DNA from: an uncultured Lysobacterales bacterium
GTDB taxonomy: Bacteria > Pseudomonadota > Gammaproteobacteria > Xanthomonadales > SZUA-36
Direction of reading: 5' to 3'
Assembly (NCBI GenBank): GCA_937974465.1
Contig: CALJWY010000141.1
Span: forward strand, 1-8,353
DNA: 8,353 nt
A program made the translations under genes and the position numbers. Shown in pieces: positions 1-5,143 of the stretch. How positions within the stretch are numbered: position 1 is the stretch's first letter; each line of letters starts with the position of its first letter. The notes under the pieces were generated by a model that saw only the letters and a list, made by a program, of their open reading frames with translations, did not search any database and was not told the DNA's origin.

Positions 1-175
1 CCTGGGGGCCATATAAATCGGGCGGCCAGGACTCAGGCACACTTACACCGAGGGCTTCCGCCAGTGTCTCCCGGCTCAGCAGGTCCTTTTCGATCAAATC
101 CGTGGTGGCAGCAAACAAGTTCAAGCGCGGTGATTGAATCAGTCTCAGTAAATGTGAACGCGGTTGCTTATTCAT
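1..175 (-). CDS. Partial GNAT-like N-acetyltransferase, N-terminal 58 residues
   Basis: This reading frame starts at ATG (173-175) and stays open to the left edge, giving 58 residues and no stop. The N terminus reads MNKQPRSHLLRLIQ, and residues 25-58 contain the pattern TDLIEKDLLSRETLAEALGV followed by VPESWPPDLYG. A 'LIE.DL...E.LA..L.V..P..WPP.LY' opening is familiar from a group of GNAT-fold acetyltransferases related to RimJ/RimL. The acetyl-CoA binding motif would lie outside the window, so the substrate cannot be inferred and the family call rests on the N-terminal pattern only. The ATG overlaps the kdkA stop codon in the string ATGAATAA, an 8-nt overlap that suggests translational coupling and one transcript with kdkA. 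It has no independent Shine-Dalgarno of note, which fits coupling. Confidence 0.6.
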   Translation of the reverse strand, partial: MNKQPRSHLLRLIQSPRLNLFAATTDLIEKDLLSRETLAEALGVSVPESWPPDLYGPQ

Positions 176-890
176 TGTAGCCAGCCAGTAACTGGTTCCA
201 AATTGCTTGAAAGCCATCAACATCCTGATTGGGCCAGAGCTTTAGGAAAGAGCGCTTCAAACGAGCCAGGTTACCTTTACCGTCGACCACTTTTTGAGGG
301 GTGTAGCGCGCCCGGTCAAAATCAATCAGAAAAACGTCCTGATTGCCATCCACCAGGATATTGCGGAGGTTAAGGTCGGCGTGCCACACACCGGCGTTAT
401 GAAACCGGCGCAAACACTGTCCTACGCTATTCCAAAACCCGTCTTTAAGACCGGCGCTATCCGAACCAACAGGTAACACGTCAAACAAGGTCTTGGCCGA
501 CGGTATGCGCATTGTAATAATTGACCCTGTAGAGATAACTCCATGGTGTTCGCACAGGGCGGCAACAGGACGAGGAACCGGTAAGCCCAATGTATGCAGA
601 GCAGCCAGGATATGAAACTCCCTGAATGGCCTGGAGCGGGACAGCGTGGTAAAGAAGTAGCTCTGCCGGCTTAATTTGGCAACCCATCCGCCACGCAGGT
701 ATTGTCGTAATACGACCGCGCCAAAGGGCGCATCGATAAACCACGCACTGCCGCGCCCGGCGGCTTCTCCGACCAGTGCCTGTGAAGACCTCCAATGGCC
801 AGGATCAAATAATTCTGCGCCCGGTGATTCCACACAATCCGCATCATAGGTGATAGCCAGGTTGTCTTGTATGTATAGCTTGGGTTTCAT
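168..890 (-). CDS. kdkA: 3-deoxy-D-manno-octulosonic acid (Kdo) kinase, KdkA/WaaP kinase family
   Basis: This 240-residue protein has the small bacterial lipopolysaccharide-kinase fold, related to eukaryotic-type protein kinases. Visible motifs are a nucleotide-binding N-lobe strand VLRQYLRGG (60-68), a conserved Glu in FREFHIL (E91), the catalytic loop WHADLNLRNILVD (169-181, catalytic D172 and N177) and the metal-binding LIDFDRAR (188-195, D190). The HADLN...NIL / IDFD combination and length match KdkA, which uses ATP to phosphorylate Kdo on lipid A-Kdo at the cytoplasmic face of the inner membrane. WaaP, the heptose kinase, is the main alternative, but it is usually longer. It is divergent from a heptosyltransferase-like gene 170 bp away, consistent with an LPS inner-core locus. 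The ATG (888-890) is the first good start, although its Shine-Dalgarno is poor. The stop overlaps the downstream acetyltransferase start. Confidence 0.85.
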   Translation of the reverse strand: MKPKLYIQDNLAITYDADCVESPGAELFDPGHWRSSQALVGEAAGRGSAWFIDAPFGAVVLRQYLRGGWVAKLSRQSYFFTTLSRSRPFREFHILAALHTLGLPVPRPVAALCEHHGVISTGSIITMRIPSAKTLFDVLPVGSDSAGLKDGFWNSVGQCLRRFHNAGVWHADLNLRNILVDGNQDVFLIDFDRARYTPQKVVDGKGNLARLKRSFLKLWPNQDVDGFQAIWNQLLAGYNE

Positions 891-1060
891 TTGCGGTTTA
901 TTCTAATGCACAAAGCCCGATAGGGGCAGATGTACTTGTATTGGCCTGCAAATTGCACCAGTATCTTAGGCGACGGCACCGGGAAAAGGTGTCATCAGGA
1001 ACACAGGGTGTCCAGGCAAAATCCTGCCTGGTATTTGAGAAAACGTTTCGAGGGTAGTCA
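891..1060. other. Divergent intergenic region between kdkA and the GT9 gene
   Basis: This 170-bp region must carry the start signals for both divergent genes. I see no convincing -35/-10 pair in either direction. TAGAAT near 897-902 (minus strand) and TATCTT at 962-967 (plus strand) resemble -10 boxes but lack good -35 partners. A perfect 7-bp hairpin (CCAGGCA 1012-1018, TGCCTGG 1025-1031, 6-nt loop) lies 30 nt before the GT9 start, inside its probable 5' leader. The GT9 Shine-Dalgarno GAGGG is at 1050-1054. Confidence 0.4.
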
Positions 1061-2101
1061 GTGTCCCAATTCTCCATTTGTATCATGCGACTGTCGGCCA
1101 TCGGTGATGTCACCCATGTCGTGCCGGTGATCCGCGCCATCCGTCAACATCGCCCCGAAGCAACCATCACCTGGATCATCGGGAAACTCGAGGCACGCCT
1201 GTTAAGTGGCTTATCGGATGTCGAATTCATCGTCTTTGACAAAAAAGGCGGTCTCGCAGAAGCCCGGCAATTACGACGTACATTGAAGGGCCGTAAGTTT
1301 GATGTCCTGCTGCACATGCAGGTTGCCGCGCGGGCCAATCTGCTGAGTAAACTGGTTAAGGCGCCCGTTCGAATCGGCTGGGACAAACCCCGCTGGCGTG
1401 ACCGCCACCAGTGGTTTATCAACCAGTCTGTCAGAAGTGTTCCTTTGCAGCACCAGGTCGATGCATTCCTGGAGTTTGCCCGGGCGCTTGATGTGCCAGT
1501 CGATAGACCTGTCTGGAATCTGCCCGTCGCCCCCCAGGACACGGAATGGGCCGATCAGATCCTGGGTGACAGCCACCAGCCCATCCTGATGATCAGCCCC
1601 TGCTCCAGTCACCCGTTGCGAAACTGGCAGCCAAGCCGTTATGCCGAAGTCGCGGATTTTGCAGTTGATAAGCTCAACATGCGGGTGGTGCTCACAGGCG
1701 GTCCATCCGACTTGGAGATCAATACCGGACAAGAGATAGAGGCAGCCATGCACGCACAGGCACAAAACCTGATCGGCAAGGATACGATCACCCAGTCTGT
1801 CGCCCTGTTAAAAAAAGCAACGCTTGTGATATCCCCGGACTCCGGACCCGCACACCTGGCCTCGGCGGTTGGCACGCCTGTGCTCGGTTTGTATGCAGCT
1901 ACACCCAGCAAACGCTCCGGGCCCTACAACAGCCTTGATTTGTGTGTTGATAAATATACCGAGGCAGCACAAAAGTTTCGACACACCAAGCCGGATACCT
2001 TGCGCTGGGGTCAGCGGATAGAATACCCCGGCGTGATGGACCTGATAGAAACCGGGGATGTTATTGATAAACTAAAAGAATTTATGCGCCGTCAGGAATA
2101 G
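1061..2101 (+). CDS. Glycosyltransferase family 9 protein (LPS heptosyltransferase-like)
   Basis: This 346-residue cytoplasmic or membrane-peripheral enzyme has the two Rossmann domains of GT9. The N-terminal domain has the acceptor-side motif MRLSAIGDVTHVVPVIRAI (9-27), in which D17 corresponds to the catalytic Asp of WaaC/WaaF. The C-terminal domain begins near residue 174 (PILMISPCSS) and carries TGGPSD (212-217) and the donor-binding PDSGPAHLASAVGTPVLGLY (259-278), followed by ATPSKRSGPY (280-289). The family transfers heptose from ADP-heptose to Kdo or to a previous heptose. Which linkage this enzyme makes is not visible, so no gene symbol is given. The GTG start is chosen because GAGGG sits 6 nt upstream and the core motif follows within ten residues. 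It is divergent from kdkA, supporting a shared inner-core role. Its last 10 nt overlap the convergent DUF6165 gene. Confidence 0.85.
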   Translation: MSQFSICIMRLSAIGDVTHVVPVIRAIRQHRPEATITWIIGKLEARLLSGLSDVEFIVFDKKGGLAEARQLRRTLKGRKFDVLLHMQVAARANLLSKLVKAPVRIGWDKPRWRDRHQWFINQSVRSVPLQHQVDAFLEFARALDVPVDRPVWNLPVAPQDTEWADQILGDSHQPILMISPCSSHPLRNWQPSRYAEVADFAVDKLNMRVVLTGGPSDLEINTGQEIEAAMHAQAQNLIGKDTITQSVALLKKATLVISPDSGPAHLASAVGTPVLGLYAATPSKRSGPYNSLDLCVDKYTEAAQKFRHTKPDTLRWGQRIEYPGVMDLIETGDVIDKLKEFMRRQE

Positions 2102-2484
2102 TCCTGGTAGGACTTTTCTTCAACCATTTCAGAACCAAGGTAGATATTCAGTTCTTTCTTCGCATCCGCGCGACGGTCATTGGTGACGTATACGCTGCGG
2201 GCCAGTTCGATAAAGCGTTCATCAAACTCCCTGGCGCGCTCCTTGTCGCGGATATCGTCTTCAATTTCCCACAGGTCTTCATTGATCGACTTCAGCTTGG
2301 CATGAATACGGCGAACATCATCATCCACGTCGACAAATTTTTGCCATGAAGCCCGCAGCAGTTCCAGTTCACGATTTACATTGACGAGTTTGTCCGGATC
2401 ACTAATGCGTTCGGATTTGATTTCCAGAATCGTGATTTTGTCCAATACCTCACCGGGTGAAACCGGTACATGAATGATTTCCAT
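2092..2484 (-). CDS. DUF6165 family protein
   Basis: This 130-residue soluble protein matches a family of unknown function that I recognise by its start MEIIHVPVSPGEVLDKITIL (1-20), its mid-region LWEIEDDIRDKE (71-82), FIELARSVYVTNDRRADAKK (91-110) and its ending LGSEMVEEKSYQDY (116-129). The sequence is rich in charged helices with possible coiled-coil character around 35-85. No catalytic motif or signal peptide is seen. Members often sit near surface-polysaccharide or LPS genes, which is the case here, but the molecular role is unknown. The ATG at 2482-2484 is preferred because the family's conserved start falls exactly there and AAGG lies upstream. A longer TTG-initiated frame would add 15 residues read from a repeat. 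The stop codon lies inside the 3' end of the convergent GT9 gene, an unusually tight convergent overlap. Confidence 0.8.
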   Translation of the reverse strand: MEIIHVPVSPGEVLDKITILEIKSERISDPDKLVNVNRELELLRASWQKFVDVDDDVRRIHAKLKSINEDLWEIEDDIRDKERAREFDERFIELARSVYVTNDRRADAKKELNIYLGSEMVEEKSYQDYS

Positions 2485-2515
2485 AGCTATACCTTGTGTT
2501 CTTAATCGCTGAAAT

Positions 2516-2599
2516 GGGGTCAGAGTCAAGTGCCAGGGTAATTCTATCCATTATTAAACATGCGTACTACTACTTACTCTGGCACTTCACTCTGACCCC
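2516..2599. repeat. 84-bp inverted-repeat element with GGGGTCAGAGT ends
   Basis: Two 26-nt arms (2516-2541 and 2574-2599) are inverted copies matching at 24 of 26 positions, separated by 32 nt. The outer ends are GGGGTCAGAGT and ACTCTGACCCC. The element has no coding capacity and would form a large hairpin in RNA or a cruciform in DNA. Sequences with a GGGGTCAGAGT core occur as dispersed repeats in various proteobacteria, often next to Y1/REP-associated (IS200-like) transposases. I infer that this is a non-autonomous copy of that kind, from memory of the motif and not from any search. The right arm is the 3' end of the YidC-like gene. The left arm lies 31 bp upstream of the DUF6165 start. Confidence 0.75.
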
Positions 2600-4019
2600 G
2601 CTTTAATTTCCACAGTGTTTTGCTCACGGAGATCAGGTTGTTGGTGACCCAGTACAGCACCATTCCTGCCGGAAATGTATAAAACAACACCAGGAAAGCC
2701 AGTGACATCGTTAGCAGATTTCGTGCATGTTTGCGCCGTTGCGCTGCATCCATGGCAGGATGATTGTGTAATCTGGAGTCAAGAAACGAAAAACCGGTCA
2801 TGATGAATGGCAGTAAATTGAAATACTCACCGAAAAACGGCAGCTTGAATGGCAACTGCAGAAATGCATCCGGCAGTGACAGATCCGCGATCCACAGGAA
2901 GACCTCCCCGGACAGGTGGATATTTTCCGCCAGCATATTGAATGCACCAATAAATACCGGTATCACCACCAGCACGCCGGCAAGGCTTTTCAGGCTATAC
3001 AGTGGATGGACCTTTGCATCCTTGTACATTGCAATGATCTTTTCAGATTGCTCCGCACCCTTGTAGTTTTTTTTGATCTCACTCAGCATCGGTGCCAGGC
3101 GTGCGTCAATTTCATGCACCTGGTCCTGCAAGCGCTCAGCCATTTTACTCAGGGGTCGCATCATTATGCCGACCAGTAATGACAGGACCATGACTGCCAG
3201 GCCCCATTGCGGAACCACAACCGCTATGGCACTGAGCAGGTAATATAATGCCTGGCAAATCCAGCGCAACCAGAACCAAAGACCGGAATACATCAGGCTT
3301 TCAAGTTCGGGGGCAGCCTGCGACAGCGCCCGGGGCTCTATCGGGCCCAGGTACACGCTCAATTCAACACCGCCATCTGCCGCCAGGGAAGACACCTGGA
3401 TACTGGCATCTTTTACGTCTTCACCTGTCAGGGGCGTTATAGCCAACGGCTCTGCAGACTGCATCATGACTGTCCAGAAACGGTTTCGAAACCCAAACCA
3501 ACCGTCACTTGTGTGTGTGACTTCCTCGGTTTCATCCAGCCCGATGGTCTCCACTGAACCATCATCGAAAACCAGGTAACGGCTCTGTTCCAATAAATAG
3601 CCAAAACCACTGGATGGAGCCGGCCTGAAAGCCTCACCACTTGAAAGAGTGGCCGAACCGGATTTGGATGACGCCAGGGAGATCAACCAACCCTGGTCTG
3701 GAATTTGCCAGCGATGCACAACACGTCCAGACTGATCGGTGACAGACAGTGTTGTTAAGGAGTCAACTTTGTCTTGAGTCAGCTGCAGTTGCCCGGATGA
3801 ATTCTGGTCCAGAACCACCATCCCCTGTTTTCCGGAAAGCACACGCCTCTTGGATCCTTCTGCGGCACAACTGGGGAAACAGGCTTCTGCGTGGATCAGG
3901 TCTCCCTGCTCGCTGAACTTCAGTTGCAGGGAATCCGTATCAACTTGTACATCAGCACTCACTACCATGGACGACGCTAGCAAGAAGACAACTACACAGT
4001 ATTTGAATTGTTCGATCAT
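2574..4019 (-). CDS. Divergent YidC/Oxa1-family membrane insertase paralogue
   Basis: The 481-residue protein has an N-terminal signal peptide or anchor (hydrophobic 8-22, possible cleavage after SADV), a periplasmic P1-like domain of about 220 residues (~23-245) and a YidC/Oxa1 core. The junction YLGPIEPRALSQAAPELESL followed by SGLWFWLRW matches the canonical P1-to-TM2 junction. The core has TM2 around 268-287, a charged cytoplasmic hairpin RPLSKMAERLQDQ to MYKDAKVHPL (288-340), TM3 at 346-365, a TM4 region at ~398-414, and two C-terminal helices around FPAGMVLYWVTNNLISV (449-465), a YidC hallmark. The family inserts and folds inner-membrane proteins. It is shorter than E. coli YidC (548) and is probably a paralogue, since the housekeeping copy usually sits beside rnpA/rpmH. 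The canonical TM2 arginine is missing. C47 and C51 may form a periplasmic disulfide. The last residues and stop codon are repeat-derived. The Shine-Dalgarno is weak. Confidence 0.8.
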   Translation of the reverse strand: MIEQFKYCVVVFLLASSMVVSADVQVDTDSLQLKFSEQGDLIHAEACFPSCAAEGSKRRVLSGKQGMVVLDQNSSGQLQLTQDKVDSLTTLSVTDQSGRVVHRWQIPDQGWLISLASSKSGSATLSSGEAFRPAPSSGFGYLLEQSRYLVFDDGSVETIGLDETEEVTHTSDGWFGFRNRFWTVMMQSAEPLAITPLTGEDVKDASIQVSSLAADGGVELSVYLGPIEPRALSQAAPELESLMYSGLWFWLRWICQALYYLLSAIAVVVPQWGLAVMVLSLLVGIMMRPLSKMAERLQDQVHEIDARLAPMLSEIKKNYKGAEQSEKIIAMYKDAKVHPLYSLKSLAGVLVVIPVFIGAFNMLAENIHLSGEVFLWIADLSLPDAFLQLPFKLPFFGEYFNLLPFIMTGFSFLDSRLHNHPAMDAAQRRKHARNLLTMSLAFLVLFYTFPAGMVLYWVTNNLISVSKTLWKLKRGQSEVPE

Positions 4020-4241
4020 TATTTATAAAAACCGTGTTTTTTGTGCATGCTGCAGTTGCTTGGATCCAGGCGGGTTAGCGCAGATAGCAAGGTCATTAAA
4101 ATTTGGCTTCACGGAGATACAGAACCGAATGGGTGAGCGCTTTCTCAATACTTTCACTTAGGGAAACAAATCCTGGAATGAGCAGCATAAACTGCGCATT
4201 TATCCACTGGACAGATTACAAACTCAAATGGCTGGCCTTGC
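4020..4241. other. Intergenic gap before the YidC-like gene
   Basis: This 222-bp, fairly AT-rich stretch separates the methyltransferase gene from the YidC-like gene. No coding frame with family-like features is seen on either strand. A short stem (AAAAAC 4027-4032 with GTTTTT 4036-4041) lies just upstream of the YidC-like ATG. I see no convincing terminator or promoter, so whether the two genes share a transcript is undecided. Confidence 0.4.
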
Positions 4242-4841
4242 TCAGGCAGGATGACTCACAACCCACAACCAGATACCACAACTCACCAGGTAGAGCGAAA
4301 TTGGCAACTCACCATTGCGAATCAATGACTGGTAGGTATCCCAGCCTTCTGCCTTCAGATCTGCAAAACGGAACTTGCCGGGGATAATCGCACGGATATT
4401 CTTGCTCCATGCCCGCCATTCGTCTTCAAAGATACGCTCGAGCTTACTGTCTTCGTAGGCAATGGCTGCCGGATACCAGATCAGGAAAAATAAGGCAACA
4501 ACCGCAACCACGTACAAATTTGCACAGGCAATTGTAAAACCGATCAGGATCAGAAAATTACCCAGGTATAGAGGGTGCCGGACAAGCGCATATGGTCCGG
4601 TAGAGGCGAGCTGTTTGTTCTTGTGGATAAAGCCGGCAGCATAGATACGGAAAACCTGTCCAACAAATGCCATTGCCAGACCTGCAATCACCGTCCCTGC
4701 ATCGGGCTTCGCGAAATAGGCACACACGGCCACCAGTAATAGACCAATACCCTGGCGCAATATCTCATTGAATCGGATGCGATCATATAGACCCATCAGG
4801 CCTGTCCTGCTCCCCATCCGTGTGGTTCGTTCATTAACCAT
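4242..4841 (-). CDS. Isoprenylcysteine carboxyl methyltransferase-like integral membrane methyltransferase
   Basis: This 199-residue protein has several hydrophobic segments (roughly 30-46, 50-71, 95-125 and 179-195). It has the ICMT/PEMT-family signature, with TGPYALVRHPLYLGNFL (81-97) as the SAM-binding RHPxY region and the downstream acidic-aromatic block YEDSKLERIFEDEWRAW (129-145). The family uses S-adenosylmethionine to methylate lipid-like or small hydrophobic substrates in the membrane. Bacterial members have many substrates, and nothing here identifies this one. The ATG at 4839-4841 is supported by GGGAG six nucleotides upstream. It lies upstream of the YidC-like gene on the same strand across a 222-bp gap. 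An 8-bp dyad precedes its start and may regulate it. Confidence 0.75.
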   Translation of the reverse strand: MVNERTTRMGSRTGLMGLYDRIRFNEILRQGIGLLLVAVCAYFAKPDAGTVIAGLAMAFVGQVFRIYAAGFIHKNKQLASTGPYALVRHPLYLGNFLILIGFTIACANLYVVAVVALFFLIWYPAAIAYEDSKLERIFEDEWRAWSKNIRAIIPGKFRFADLKAEGWDTYQSLIRNGELPISLYLVSCGIWLWVVSHPA

Positions 4842-4859
4842 GTGTGACTCCCGTGAATA

Positions 4860-4887
4860 AGCGCTGATTTTACAAGATTTCAGCGCT
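4860..4887 (-). promoter_or_regulatory. Dyad upstream of the methyltransferase gene
   Basis: AGCGCTGA (4860-4867) and TCAGCGCT (4880-4887) are perfect inverted half-sites separated by 12 bp, centred about two helical turns apart and ending 19 bp before the ATG. On the minus strand the spacer contains TAAAAT (4867-4872), a good -10-like hexamer, but the matching -35 region (TCATAT or GTCATA) is poor. The layout fits a repressor operator over a promoter, or equally a short leader hairpin. Confidence 0.35.
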
Positions 4888-4934
4888 AGATATGACTGTT
4901 TTATCGATCAAATGCCCCCGAACCCAAACAATTG

Positions 4935-5061
4935 GCACTGTCATCCCCGCGCAGGCGGGGACCTCCATGCTCTCGCGCAAAGTTAGAAATGCACATTCAA
5001 ATGCTACGCTATCGCAAGGAGGTCCCGGACATTTGCTTTGCAAATTCCGGGATGACAGTGC
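4935..5061. repeat. Foldable dispersed repeat, copy A
   Basis: The core spans GTCATCCC (4940-4947) to GGGATGAC (5049-5056), and the terminal inverted repeat extends to a perfect 13 bp (GCACTGTCATCCC at 4935-4947). Inside are a left hairpin (TCCCCGC 4944-4950 with GCGGGGA 4955-4961), an inner pairing (GACCTCC 4960-4966 with GGAGGTC 5018-5024) and a right hairpin (TCCCGGA 5023-5029 and ATTTGC 5031-5036 with GCAAAT 5040-5045 and TCCGGGA 5046-5052). It is non-coding and lies between the pnp terminator and the methyltransferase gene. It is about the same length as copy B near 8000 and clearly homologous to it. It resembles a MITE- or REP-like proteobacterial repeat. Confidence 0.85.
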
Positions 5062-5090
5062 TATCACGAGCTTACATACGGATTCGGAAC

Positions 5091-5120
5091 AAAAAAATGC
5101 CCGGACAAGCCGGGCATTTT
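5091..5120 (-). terminator. Rho-independent terminator of pnp
   Basis: On the minus strand, downstream of the pnp stop, ATGCCCGG (complement of 5110-5117) pairs with CCGGGCAT (complement of 5097-5104) around a 5-nt loop, followed by a run of seven T (complement of 5091-5097). A-T pairs extend the stem to about 11 bp. The plus strand also ends in TTTT, so it may act weakly in both directions. It closes the rpsO-pnp unit. Confidence 0.9.
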
Positions 5121-5143
5121 CGGTAACTCTCAGTAAAGAAAAA

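Noticed and set aside
1144..1911. Minus-strand frames opposite the GT9 gene
   Set aside because: The plus strand encodes an intact GT9 protein with all motifs. The antisense peptides show no family features.
2485..2529. TTG start extending DUF6165 upstream
   Set aside because: The extra 15 residues come partly from the repeat arm, whereas the family's conserved N terminus starts at the ATG at 2482-2484.
3850..4387. Plus-strand frames across the start of the YidC-like gene and the following gap
   Set aside because: They overlap real minus-strand genes at both ends, lack good ribosome sites and have no recognisable sequence.
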